Assembly: GCF_036250695.1 (NCBI RefSeq) | Contig: NZ_CP109427.1 | Coordinates: 6,944,001-7,008,000 of the forward strand | DNA from: Streptomyces sp. NBC_01497 | GTDB lineage: Bacteria; Actinomycetota; Actinomycetes; Streptomycetales; Streptomycetaceae | DNA: 64,000 bases | Reading direction: 5' to 3' | Shown here: one piece after another, positions 8,430-16,891 of the stretch | How positions within the stretch are numbered: the stretch's first letter is position 1 | Layout: every line of letters starts with the position of its first letter | Made by a program: the position numbers and the translations under genes | The notes under the pieces: generated by a model | What the model was told of the DNA's origin: nothing | Database searches by the model: none | The model's input: the letters and a program-made list of their open reading frames with translations, nothing else

Positions 8430-8996
8430 GTGAGAAGCAGCGGCGACGGTACGACGGCGAGTGCGTACCGGCTTCACGGCAGTTCGGTCGATCCCACCCA
8501 CGAGAGTGTCGGGTACCGGGGACCTACGGCCTGTGCGGCGGCGGGAATCACTTACCGCCAATTGGACTACTGGGCGCGTACGGGGCTCGTCGAGCCGAGT
8601 GTGCGGCCCGCCTACGGCTCCGGCACGCAGCGGCTCTACGGCTTCCGCGATGTCGTGGTGCTCAAGATCGTCAAGAGGTTCCTGGACACCGGAGTGGCCC
8701 TGCAGAACATCCGGGCCGCCGTCCAGCACCTGCGCGACCGCGGCTTCCAGGACCTCGACCGGATGACGCTGATGTGCGACGGCGCGACCGTCCACGAGTG
8801 CACGTCCCCAGACGAGGTCGTCTCGCTGCTCCAGTGCGGCCAGGGCGTCTTCGGGATCGCCGTCGGCGTGGTCTGGCGGGACGTCGAGGCGGCGCTCTCC
8901 CAGCTGCACGGGGAGCGCGTCGACACCGGTGAGACGCTGATCGGCAACAACCCGGCGGACGAGCTCGCGCGCAGGCGCCGCGACCGCGCCGTCTGA
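8430..8996 (+). CDS. MerR family regulator (Rv1830/ResR type)
   Basis: 188 residues. The HTH region reads ACAAAGITYRQLDYWARTGLVEPS then GSGTQRLYGFRDVVVLKIVKRFLDTGVALQNIRAAVQHL, the typical MerR DNA-binding and dimer helices. The C-terminal half (VSLLQCGQGVFGIAVGVVWRDVE) is conserved in the actinobacterial group that sits next to DUF151 and gcvP; the mycobacterial member is a growth and cell-division regulator. Start GTG 8430 has GGAGG five bases upstream and lies behind a good promoter. An upstream in-frame reading to 8352 would begin ahead of the promoter and is rejected. Confidence 0.85.
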   Translation: MRSSGDGTTASAYRLHGSSVDPTHESVGYRGPTACAAAGITYRQLDYWARTGLVEPSVRPAYGSGTQRLYGFRDVVVLKIVKRFLDTGVALQNIRAAVQHLRDRGFQDLDRMTLMCDGATVHECTSPDEVVSLLQCGQGVFGIAVGVVWRDVEAALSQLHGERVDTGETLIGNNPADELARRRRDRAV

Positions 8997-9008
8997 ACCC
9001 CGAGAGAC

Positions 9009-9040
9009 GGCGTCCGCCGGGCTCCGGCCCGGCGGACGCC
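9009..9040 (+). terminator. Terminator after the second merR gene
   Basis: GGCGTCCGCCGGG and CCCGGCGGACGCC give a perfect 13-bp stem with a six-base loop, 13 bases after the stop. Confidence 0.8.
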
Positions 9041-9140
9041 GGCCTCTCCCGGGGCGGCCCGGGCGGCACGCTCGCCGGGTGACACGCGCTCCGCGCCCGC
9101 GAGGGCGCCGTTGTCAGACCTCTGCGGCAGCATCGAGGTC

Positions 9141-10517
9141 ATGAGACCCGCGCCGACGATCCTCCACCTGGACATGGACGCGTTCTATGCCTCGGTGGAG
9201 CAGGCGTCCAAGCCGAGCCTGCGGGGCAAGCCCGTGGTGGTCGGCGGCCTGGGGCCGCGCGGGGTCGTCGCGACCGCCTCCTACGAGGCCCGGCGGTTCG
9301 GTGTCCACTCGGCGATGCCGATGGCGCAGGCCAGGCGGCTCGCGCCGAACGCCGCGTACCTGGTGCCGCGCTTCTCCTTGTACCGGACGATCAGCGGGCA
9401 GGTGATGGAGCTGCTGGGGCGGCTCTCACCGCTCGTCGAGCCGCTGAGTCTGGATGAGGCCTTCGTGGATCTGGAAGCCGGCGGTACGGCCAGTGACAGC
9501 GCCTCGGCGCGCGCCACGGGCGAGCGGCTGCGTGCCGACATCCTGGCGGTGACCGGCCTGCGGGGGTCCGTGGGCCTCGCGGGTTCCAAGATGCTCGCGA
9601 AGATCGGCTCGGAGGAGGCCAAGCCCGACGGGCTGGTGCTGATAGAGCCGGGCACCGAGCGCGATCTGCTGGCGCCGATGTCCGTGCGGACGCTGCCCGG
9701 CGTGGGCCCGGCCACGGGTGACCATCTGCGGCGGGCCGGCATGACGACCGTCGCGCACCTCGCGGAGGCGGGCGAGGACGAACTCGTACGCCTGGTCGGC
9801 AGGGCGCACGGCCTGTCGCTGTACCGGATGGCGCTCGGCCTCGACGAGCGGCCCGTGGTCTCCGACCGGGACGCCAAGTCCGTCTCCGTGGAGGACACCT
9901 TCGACGTGGACCTGCACGACCGGGTCCGGGTGCGGGCCGAGGTGGACCGGCTGGCGGAGCGGTGCGTGCGCAGGCTGCGCGAGGCCGGCAGGTCGGGGCG
10001 GACGGTGGTGCTCAAGGTGCGCAGGTACGACTTCTCGACGCTGACGCGCTCGGAGACGCTGCGCGGTCCCACCGACGACGTGAGCGTGGTGCGGGAGGCG
10101 GCGGGGCGGCTGCTGGAGGGGGTGAACACCACGGGCGGCGTCCGGCTGCTGGGGGTGGGCGTGACGGCGCTCGCGGACTTCACCCAGGAGGACCTCTTCG
10201 CGCAGGCCGCCGCGGGAGCGGTGGAGACGCCGCTCCCGCTGCCCGACGAGCCGACCGTGGCCCCGGAGCGGGTGCCGCTGCCGGTGACCGCTGTTCCGGC
10301 ACCGGAGACGTCACGGGCCGAGCGGCGCTTCCCGGCGGGTCACGACGTGCGGCACGCCGTGCACGGGCCCGGCTGGGTGCAGGGGAGCGGGGCGCGGCGC
10401 GTCACGGTGCGCTTCGAGCAGCCGGGCTCGGCCGTGGGCCGCGTCCGCACCTTCTGGCTGGACGATCCGGACCTGGAGCCGTCGGACCCGCTGCCGCTGG
10501 TGTCCGACGACACATAG
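9141..10517 (+). CDS. dinB: DNA polymerase IV (Y-family)
   Basis: About 458 residues. Y-family polymerase that copies damaged templates without proofreading. The catalytic metal motifs are present: LHLDMDAFYASVEQ at residues 8-21 and SLDEAFVDL near 105; a helix-hairpin-helix follows (VRTLPGVGPATGDHLRRAG) and then a little-finger domain. A C-terminal extension of roughly 100 residues with HAVHGPGWVQGSGARRVTVRF is typical of Streptomyces forms. No clear C-terminal clamp-binding motif is seen. ATG 9141 is chosen because homology begins at once after it. Its insertion between merR and gcvP differs from the mycobacterial order. Confidence 0.9.
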   Translation: MRPAPTILHLDMDAFYASVEQASKPSLRGKPVVVGGLGPRGVVATASYEARRFGVHSAMPMAQARRLAPNAAYLVPRFSLYRTISGQVMELLGRLSPLVEPLSLDEAFVDLEAGGTASDSASARATGERLRADILAVTGLRGSVGLAGSKMLAKIGSEEAKPDGLVLIEPGTERDLLAPMSVRTLPGVGPATGDHLRRAGMTTVAHLAEAGEDELVRLVGRAHGLSLYRMALGLDERPVVSDRDAKSVSVEDTFDVDLHDRVRVRAEVDRLAERCVRRLREAGRSGRTVVLKVRRYDFSTLTRSETLRGPTDDVSVVREAAGRLLEGVNTTGGVRLLGVGVTALADFTQEDLFAQAAAGAVETPLPLPDEPTVAPERVPLPVTAVPAPETSRAERRFPAGHDVRHAVHGPGWVQGSGARRVTVRFEQPGSAVGRVRTFWLDDPDLEPSDPLPLVSDDT

Positions 10518-10707
10518 GCCGGGGGCGTTCCCCGCGTCCGCGACGTCGGGCGCGCCCCTGTCGGGTCTGGGGGCTCGCGGACGCGAAGGGGCTTTCCCCG
10601 GTGCTCGACGGCCGGGGGGCGTTCCCCGCGTACGCGACGTCGGGCGGGGGCTGTGCCGGGTCTGCGGGGCTCGCGGACGCGAAAGCGGACTTCCCCCGCT
10701 GCTCGAC
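10518..10707. repeat. Tandem duplicated hairpin element
   Basis: Two head-to-tail copies of a unit of about 92-97 bases lie at 10518-10609 and 10611-10707. Each begins GCCGGGGGCGTTCCCCGCGT and ends near GTGCTCGAC/CTGCTCGAC. Within each copy CGCGTCCGCGA (CGCGTACGCGA in copy 2) can pair with TCGCGGACGCG to form a long hairpin. They separate the convergent dinB and PRC genes, so they may stop both transcripts. Confidence 0.75.
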
Positions 10708-10807
10708 GCGCCCGCAAGGAGGCGTGTGACGGCTCTGTGGAGGCCCTGAGGCCCCGCGAAGACGCCCGGGGGTCCGGAACGCCGGGCAGGCGGGTGGCAA
10801 GCGCTCC

Positions 10808-10915
10808 TGGGCCGTCCGAGGGCCGGGCCGTCCGAGCGCCGGGCCGCTCCCGATCCGGGCGCCGGGCTGTTCCCGGTCCGAGCGCCGGGCCGCTCCCGAT
10901 CCGGGCGCGGTCCGC
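10808..10915. repeat. GC-rich direct repeats
   Basis: A 31-base sequence starting TCCGAGCGCCGGGCCGCTCC occurs at 10831-10861 and again, identically, at 10877-10907, with a degenerate third copy just before. The period is 46 bases. No gene is recognised here. Confidence 0.7.
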
Positions 10916-10977
10916 GAACGGCCGGCGGGGCCGTCCGTCGTGGCCGGGATGGACGGCGGTGGTTCGGTGGCGCCGGC

Positions 10978-11376
10978 TCAGTCGTCCTGGCCCGCGACCT
11001 TGCCGAAGTCGCGTTCCCGGTCCTTCTCGGAGAGCGACGCCGCGTCCTCGGGCGACTCGGCGGCGGGGATCTCCAGGCCGTAGTGGTGGTAGAGCTGGAG
11101 CTCCTGTTCCGGGGAGAGGTGGCGGCCCACCCCGAAGTCCGGCGCGTCCTTGATCAGGGAGCGCTCGAACGGGATCCGGAGGGTGTCGTCGACCAGGGTG
11201 CTGGGTTCCAGCGGGACGAACGCGTCCCTGCTGAACAGGCCCGTGCGGACGGCCGCCCACTCGGGCACACCGGTCGCGTCGTCCAGGTACACCTCGTCGA
11301 CCGTACCGATCTTGTGCCCCTCGCGGTCGAACGCCTTGCGGCCGATCAGGCTGCGCGGATCGATGTCTGTCTCCAC
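10978..11376 (-). CDS. PRC-barrel domain protein
   Basis: 132 residues: METDIDPRSLIGRKAFDREG then KIGTVDEVYLDDATGVPEWAAV, the PRC-barrel beta fold found in RimM and photosynthetic reaction-centre H subunits. A charged C-terminal tail ends in SLSEKDRERDFGKVAGQDD. In Streptomyces such proteins are small stress-associated cytoplasmic proteins of unknown role. The GTG start at 11376 has TGGAGGG directly upstream. It is convergent with dinB and divergent from gcvP. A longer open frame on this strand lacks homology before this start. Confidence 0.85.
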   Translation of the reverse strand: METDIDPRSLIGRKAFDREGHKIGTVDEVYLDDATGVPEWAAVRTGLFSRDAFVPLEPSTLVDDTLRIPFERSLIKDAPDFGVGRHLSPEQELQLYHHYGLEIPAAESPEDAASLSEKDRERDFGKVAGQDD

Positions 11377-11561
11377 GGTCCCTCCAATGAGTCGCAACCG
11401 GTGGTAAATACTACAAAAGGGCACTCCGGGGTGTGCGTCCACTCGGGGTTCCTGGGTAGGGACCCCAGGGCTCCGGGCCGCAGGGCCCCGCGGCGGACCT
11501 GGGCGGGGCGGCCGGAAAGTGGACCTCAAGGCTCCGCTGGTAGGCTGGCCGTGGCTACTGA

Positions 11562-11772
11562 CCCCGCGCGGGAGAGTCCTCCGGCAGCCCGCCGGAGGCG
11601 CCGAAGGAGCAAATCCTCCCCGGAATCTCTCAGGCCCCCGTACCGCGCGGACGAGGTCACTCTGGAAAGCAGGACGGACGTCGACGGCTTCCGCCCTCAC
11701 CGACGGTGAAAACCGGCGCGCGGCACATGCCCGCGAGCCGGTGAAGCTCTCAGGTCGTATGACAGAGGGGGA
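11562..11772 (+). ncRNA. Tandem glycine riboswitch
   Basis: Two adjacent glycine aptamers precede gcvP. The first spans about 11562-11650, with CGGGAGAGTCC, GCCGAAGGAGCAA and ATCTCTCAGGC as hallmarks. The second spans about 11660-11772, with CTGGAAAGCAGG, CCGACGGTGAAAACC and AGCTCTCAGGTC followed by GACAGAGGGGGA. The short linker gives the classic cooperative pair that switches on glycine-cleavage genes when glycine is high. A TAGGCT -10-like box at 11541 is a possible promoter. About 70 bases separate aptamer 2 from the gcvP start. Confidence 0.92.
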
Positions 11773-11842
11773 GGCCGTCCGGGTAGCACTCATTGCCGAG
11801 TGACGCCCCACGCAGGTCGCGTCGACCAGGAGGCCTCCGCAC

Positions 11843-14728
11843 ATGACCGCCCACCGCATGACGCTCGCACAGCTGGAGCGCGGCATTCCCTTCGAGCACC
11901 GCCACATCGGACCCGACGCGGCGGCGCAGGCCAAGATGCTCGCCCAGGTCGGCTACGGCTCGCTGGACGAGCTGACGGCCGCCGCCGTCCCCGACGTGAT
12001 CAAGAGCGCCGAGGCGCTCAACCTGCCGGAGGCCCGCACCGAGGCGGAGGTGCTCGCGGAACTGCGCTCGCTCGCCGACCGCAACCAGGTGCTCGCGCCG
12101 ATGATCGGCCTCGGCTACTACGGCACCTACACACCGCCGGTGATCCTGCGCAACGTGATGGAGAACCCGGCCTGGTACACCGCGTACACGCCGTACCAGC
12201 CGGAGATCTCGCAGGGCCGCCTGGAGGCCCTGCTGAACTTCCAGACCGTCGTCGCGGACCTGACGGGGCTGCCCACCTCCGGCGCCTCGCTGCTCGACGA
12301 GGGCACGGCCGCAGCCGAGGCCATGGCGATGGCGCGGCGCGTGGGCAAGGTCAAGGAGGGCGTCTTCCTGGTCGACGCCGACACCCTGCCGCAGACCGTC
12401 GCGGTCATCCGCACCCGCGCGGAGCCGACCGGGGTCGAGGTCGTCGTCGCGGACCTCGCGGACGGCATCCCCGCCGACGTCGCCGAGCGCGGTGTCTTCG
12501 GTGTGCTGCTGCAGTACCCGGGCGCCTCCGGCGCGGTGCGCGACCTGCGCCCCGTCGTCGAGCGGGCCCACGAACTCGGCGCGATCGTCACCGTCGCGGC
12601 CGACCTGCTGGCCCTCACACTGCTCACCCCGCCCGGCGAGCTGGGCGCGGACATCGCGGTGGGCACCACCCAGCGCTTCGGCGTCCCGATGGGCTTCGGC
12701 GGCCCGCACGCCGGTTACATGGCGGTCCGGGAGAAGTTCGCCCGCAGCCTGCCGGGCCGGCTGGTCGGCGTCTCCGTGGACGCCGACGGCAACAAGGCGT
12801 ACCGCCTCGCCCTGCAGACCCGCGAGCAGCACATCCGGCGCGAGAAGGCGACCAGCAACATCTGCACCGCGCAGGTGCTGCTCGCCGTCATGGCCGGCAT
12901 GTACGCCGTCTACCACGGTCCGGACGGTCTGCGGGACATCGCGCGGCGCACCCACCGGTACGCGACGCTCCTCGCGGCGGGCCTGAGCGCCGGCGGTGTG
13001 GAGATCACCGAGGACGCGTACTTCGACACCCTCACGCTCCGCGTGCCGGCCCGGGCCGCCGAGGTCGTCGCGGCCGCGAGGGAGGGCGGGGTCAACCTGC
13101 GCCTGGTCGACGCGGACCACGTCTCCGTCGCCTGCGACGAGACCACGGGGCGTGCCCAGCTCACCGCCGTCTGGGCGGCGTTCGGTGTGCAGGGCGACGT
13201 CGAGGCGCTCGACGCGGCCGCGACCGAGGCGCTGCCCGCGTCCCTGCTGCGAAGCGACGACTACCTGACGCACCCGGTCTTCCACAGCCACCGTTCCGAG
13301 ACGTCGATGCTCCGCTACCTGCGGCGCCTGTCCGACCGGGACTACGCGCTCGACCGCGGCATGATCCCGCTCGGCTCCTGCACGATGAAGCTGAACGGCA
13401 CCACCGAGATGGAGCCGGTCACCTGGCCGGAGTTCGGCGCGCTGCACCCGTTCGCGCCCGCCGAGCAGGCGCAGGGCTACCTCACCCTCATCCGTGAGCT
13501 GGAGGAGCGCCTCGCCGAGGTCACCGGCTACGACGCCGTCTCCCTGCAGCCCAACGCCGGTTCGCAGGGCGAACTCGCGGGTCTCCTCGCCGTACGCGCG
13601 TACCACCGTGCCAACGGCGACACCGGCCGTACGGTCTGCCTGATCCCGTCCTCCGCGCACGGCACCAACGCGGCCAGCGCCGTGATGGCGGGCATGAACG
13701 TCGTCGTGGTGAAGACCAGCGACTCCGGTGACGTCGACGTCGACGACCTGCACGCGAAGATCGATCGGTACGGTTCCGAGCTGGCCGTCCTCATGGTCAC
13801 CTACCCGTCCACGCACGGTGTCTTCGAGGAGCAGATCGGCGACATCTGCGCGGCCGTGCACGACGCGGGCGGCCAGGTCTACGTGGACGGCGCCAACCTC
13901 AACGCGCTGGTGGGCCTCGCGAAGCCGGGCCGCTTCGGCTCGGATGTGTCGCACCTGAACCTGCACAAGACGTTCTGCATCCCGCATGGCGGCGGTGGCC
14001 CGGGCGTCGGCCCGATCGGTGTGCGCGCGCACCTCGCTCCGTACCTGCCGAACCACCCCCTGCAGCCGGCCGCGGGTCCCGAGACGGGCGTCGGCCCGAT
14101 CTCGGCGGCGCCCTGGGGCTCGGCGGGGATACTGCCGATCTCCTGGGCGTACGTGCGGCTGATGGGCGGCGAGGGTCTCGCCCGCGCCACCCAGGTCGCG
14201 GTGCTCGCGGCGAACTACATCGCCAAGCGTCTGGAGCCGCACTTCCCGGTGCTGTACACCGGACCGGCCGGCCTGGTGGCGCACGAGTGCATCGTCGACC
14301 TGCGGCCGCTGACCAAGGCGACCGGCGTCTCGGTCGACGACATCGCCAAGCGCCTGATCGACTACGGCTTCCACGCGCCGACCATGTCGTTCCCGGTTGC
14401 CGGAACGCTGATGATCGAGCCGACGGAGAGCGAGGATCTGACCGAACTCGACCGGTTCTGCGAGGCGATGATCGCGATCCGTGCCGAGATCGAGAAGGTC
14501 GGCTCCGGCGAGTGGGCCGCCGACGACAACCCGCTGCGCAACGCGCCGCACACCGCCGCCGCACTCGGTGGCGAGTGGACCCACCCGTACAGCCGTGACG
14601 TGGCGGTCTTTCCGCCCGGGGTCTCGGTAGCCGACAAGTACTGGCCGCCGGTGCGGCGCATCGACGGCGCGTTCGGGGACCGCAACCTGGTCTGCTCCTG
14701 CCCGCCGCTGGACGCGTACGAGCACTGA
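11843..14728 (+). CDS. gcvP: Glycine dehydrogenase (decarboxylating), P-protein
   Basis: 961 residues, the normal length for the fused single-chain P-protein. It decarboxylates glycine with pyridoxal phosphate and passes the aminomethyl group to the lipoyl H-protein. The cofactor lysine is in [17 protein letters not shown] at about residue 708. The N-terminal half keeps FEHRHIGPD and [19 protein letters not shown] 11843 has AGGAGG nine bases upstream. Expression should follow the glycine riboswitch immediately ahead. gcvT and gcvH are not in the window, so the rest of the complex must be encoded elsewhere. Confidence 0.96.
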   Translation: MTAHRMTLAQLERGIPFEHRHIGPDAAAQAKMLAQVGYGSLDELTAAAVPDVIKSAEALNLPEARTEAEVLAELRSLADRNQVLAPMIGLGYYGTYTPPVILRNVMENPAWYTAYTPYQPEISQGRLEALLNFQTVVADLTGLPTSGASLLDEGTAAAEAMAMARRVGKVKEGVFLVDADTLPQTVAVIRTRAEPTGVEVVVADLADGIPADVAERGVFGVLLQYPGASGAVRDLRPVVERAHELGAIVTVAADLLALTLLTPPGELGADIAVGTTQRFGVPMGFGGPHAGYMAVREKFARSLPGRLVGVSVDADGNKAYRLALQTREQHIRREKATSNICTAQVLLAVMAGMYAVYHGPDGLRDIARRTHRYATLLAAGLSAGGVEITEDAYFDTLTLRVPARAAEVVAAAREGGVNLRLVDADHVSVACDETTGRAQLTAVWAAFGVQGDVEALDAAATEALPASLLRSDDYLTHPVFHSHRSETSMLRYLRRLSDRDYALDRGMIPLGSCTMKLNGTTEMEPVTWPEFGALHPFAPAEQAQGYLTLIRELEERLAEVTGYDAVSLQPNAGSQGELAGLLAVRAYHRANGDTGRTVCLIPSSAHGTNAASAVMAGMNVVVVKTSDSGDVDVDDLHAKIDRYGSELAVLMVTYPSTHGVFEEQIGDICAAVHDAGGQVYVDGANLNALVGLAKPGRFGSDVSHLNLHKTFCIPHGGGGPGVGPIGVRAHLAPYLPNHPLQPAAGPETGVGPISAAPWGSAGILPISWAYVRLMGGEGLARATQVAVLAANYIAKRLEPHFPVLYTGPAGLVAHECIVDLRPLTKATGVSVDDIAKRLIDYGFHAPTMSFPVAGTLMIEPTESEDLTELDRFCEAMIAIRAEIEKVGSGEWAADDNPLRNAPHTAAALGGEWTHPYSRDVAVFPPGVSVADKYWPPVRRIDGAFGDRNLVCSCPPLDAYEH

Positions 14729-14740
14729 CGGACGTCGAAG

Positions 14741-14773
14741 GCCCGCGGGCGGCGGCGTCCGCCGCTCGCGGGC
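14741..14773 (+). terminator. gcvP terminator
   Basis: GCCCGCGGGCGGCGG pairs with CCGCCGCTCGCGGGC (15 bp, one mismatch) around CGT, 12 bases after the gcvP stop. Confidence 0.85.
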
Positions 14774-14851
14774 ACAGGGCCTGATGCCCTGCGAGCGGGA
14801 GTAAGGCGTGCCCGTACGGCACCGGAGCGGGCAGCCCGCCACAGCGACACC

Positions 14852-14891
14852 GAGGGGCCGGTCAGGAGCGCATGCTCCGGACCGGCCCCTC
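14852..14891. terminator. Second hairpin between convergent genes
   Basis: GAGGGGCCGGTC pairs with GACCGGCCCCTC, enclosing a further GGAGC/GCTCC stem, giving a nearly continuous 17-bp helix with single-base bulges. It lies between gcvP and the convergent DUF5999 gene and can serve either strand. Confidence 0.75.
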
Positions 14892-14932
14892 GCTCATGCG
14901 CCCGGCGCCTCGGCCGCAGGAGCGCCGCCGCG

Positions 14933-15139
14933 TCACGCCGCCGCTGCCACCTGGTCGGCCCGGAGCGGCCGGTGCGGGGCGATGATCTGCCCGTCGGGCA
15001 GCAGTTCACCGGTGTCCTCGAACAGGACGACGCCGTTGCAGAGCAGACTCCAGCCCTGCTCGGGACGGCTCACCATCGGATGGGCCGCCTCGCGGTCGGC
15101 GGAGTCGGCGCTCGGACAGGCTGGCTGGTGCTGGCACAT
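14933..15139 (-). CDS. DUF5999 family small protein
   Basis: 68 residues: MCQHQPACPSADSADREAAH, then EQGWSLLCNGVVLFEDTGEL and LLPDGQIIAPHRP. This matches the short Streptomyces-specific DUF5999 family, which has no assigned function; the Cys and His near the N-terminus could bind metal (inference). The ATG at 15139 is the family start. Longer readings toward 15349 add low-complexity sequence without homology. Confidence 0.8.
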   Translation of the reverse strand: MCQHQPACPSADSADREAAHPMVSRPEQGWSLLCNGVVLFEDTGELLPDGQIIAPHRPLRADQVAAAA

Positions 15140-15513
15140 GGGCGGGTTCTTTCGCTGCGTGGTGGGGACTGACGTACTCCGGGCCTTCGTGTCCTGGCTT
15201 CTCGTGCGTGGCTGATCGCCGTGCGGCTGATCGCTGTGCGGAGGACGCGTACCGTCCGGTGCCGCGCGCTGTGCGGGATACATGACCGCCCCGTCTCTGT
15301 TGTCCGGACCCAGTGTCGTCCCGCGCGAAGTGATCCACGGGGATTTCACGGCAGCACGGTGTCGTGGGCCAGGACGCCATCACCCGGTCGGCCGGTTCTG
15401 CTCAACTTAGCGGTCCTTGATGACCGTTGGCGAACCGTGACCGGAGCGTTCGATGAACCGCACGAGGGCCGTCGGCGCGTACGCCGTCCCGGCCCTCGTC
15501 CCGAACACGCGAA
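15140..15513. other. Intergenic stretch, no gene recognised
   Basis: Lies between the DUF5999 gene and the hypothetical gene, both on the minus strand. It should hold the DUF5999 promoter; no convincing boxes or small gene could be picked out. Confidence 0.5.
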
Positions 15514-15543
15514 GCGCCCCGCGGCCGGGAGGCCGCGGGGCGC
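15514..15543 (-). terminator. Terminator of the hypothetical gene
   Basis: GCGCCCCGCGGCC and GGCCGCGGGGCGC form a perfect 13-bp stem with a GGGA loop, 22 bases beyond the minus-strand stop at 15566. Confidence 0.85.
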
Positions 15544-15565
15544 TGGGGGGCCGCTGCGCCGCAGG

Positions 15566-16195
15566 TCAGACGGGGGTACGTAGAAGAGGCGCGGGTGCGA
15601 GAGGTGCGGGAGCGAGCCGCAGACCGATCACGGGAAGCAGTTCCGCCGCACGGTGCGGCCGGTGCGCCGCGAAGCCGGGAGGCGCCGGCGCGAGAGGCAC
15701 CAGCAGGTCGCCCGGGGCCACGGCGCCGGTGGCCGGGTCGGCGTCCGTGTCCTGGTGCAGCCACAGCGTCAGCATGTACAGCCCCGGTACGGAGAGCAGG
15801 CGTGGCTGGTAGGCGGTGTGCAGCACCTCGGCCTGGCGCAGAGCCCGCTCCGTCGCCGTCACGTACGGACCCTCGAAGAACCGGGAGAAGGCCCAGCCGT
15901 CGGCGGTGAGCATCGTGTCGGCGGCGGCCACCATGCGCTCCCCGGCGCTGATGGTGAACCGCCATCCCGTCAGCCGCGTGTGGGGAGCGGCCTCGGCCCC
16001 GTCGAGCAGCGCCGGTGCGGCGAGCACCTCGGGGGCGTCGAGTACATGGAGCGGAAGGGGGAGTTCAGGGCTCAGCGGTCCTTGCGCGGACCGCAGAGCC
16101 GGGGTCGGGGCCTCTCGAACGGCGGTGGGGGAGCCGAGAGCGGTCAAAACGCTGCGCAGGGCGGGTGCGGGTACTGGAGGGACATGCAGCGGCAT
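15566..16195 (-). CDS. Conserved hypothetical protein
   Basis: 209 residues, Ala/Pro/Leu-rich. A central region (RLTGWRFTISAGERMVAAADTM, RFFEGPYVTATERALRQAEV and YMLTLWLHQDTDADP) looks like a folded beta-rich domain flanked by low-complexity ends. I recall similar proteins annotated only as hypothetical in Streptomyces. No signal peptide or catalytic motif is seen. GAGAGG nine bases before the ATG supports this start, and a dedicated terminator follows, so it is probably a real single-gene unit. Confidence 0.65.
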   Translation of the reverse strand: MPLHVPPVPAPALRSVLTALGSPTAVREAPTPALRSAQGPLSPELPLPLHVLDAPEVLAAPALLDGAEAAPHTRLTGWRFTISAGERMVAAADTMLTADGWAFSRFFEGPYVTATERALRQAEVLHTAYQPRLLSVPGLYMLTLWLHQDTDADPATGAVAPGDLLVPLAPAPPGFAAHRPHRAAELLPVIGLRLAPAPLAPAPLLRTPV

Positions 16196-16891
16196 GGTGG
16201 ATTGCCTCTCGCTCAGGAGACAGGGTGCAGCGCGGGTGCGAAGGGAGGTGCGGACAACTCTGTCGGCGTGCGGGCTCGGAAACGTGATCCGGGGCCTGGG
16301 CCTTGCGCCCGCTTTCCACCTCGTCCGCGAAGTTTATACGACCCGTGTTCACACGATGTTTCTTCTAGCTGTCGCGACGATTGCGGACAAGCCACTATTC
16401 AGCCGGATTTCGGCGGTGATTTGCTGGACGCATTGTGAACGGGTGGCATCCGGCCTGCGGTGATCCCGCTCAGTCGGACGGCCGAAACCTGTCCGGCATT
16501 TTCGCCGGTCATTGCGTACCCTGCGGCACGGACGTGCTCGCTCGGTATGCCACGGGCACATGCTCGCGCGGCAGCCGCGTACCGGTGCCCGACCTGGCCC
16601 GTGCCGGGGAAAGGACGACCCTTCGCCGACCGGTGCATGCCTATGCTACTGAACCCGAGGCTATGCCAGAAGGGCGCGTCCCGGAGGTGCCCGGCGAATG
16701 TGACGCCAGAACCTGCCCGGGGAACGCGTGAGCCGGATATGAGTCACGTATGTGCCGTGCGTGCGTGTCCGGGGACAGTCTAGCCGCGGGCGGGGGTCCG
16801 GGGGAGGACGTTAGGGATCAACGCGCGGGGGCATTATCGAGCGAGACACGCGCACTGTTGTGGGGCCGTCAACGCCGAGGAGGACACGTCG
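16196..16891. other. Long intergenic region between divergent genes, no gene recognised
   Basis: About 700 bases with only short competing open frames and no recognisable protein. On the minus strand TATAAA (16333-16338) lies next to GTGTGAACAC and may be part of the promoter of the hypothetical gene. The last bases carry GAGGAGGA, the ribosome-binding site of the following gene. Confidence 0.5.

Noticed and set aside
11750..14842. A 1030-codon antisense frame opposite gcvP
   Set aside because: Mirrors gcvP codon bias and contains no recognisable domain.
16399..16783. Several overlapping frames of 60-107 codons in the long intergenic region
   Set aside because: They overlap each other on both strands, lack ribosome-binding sites and show no known sequence.
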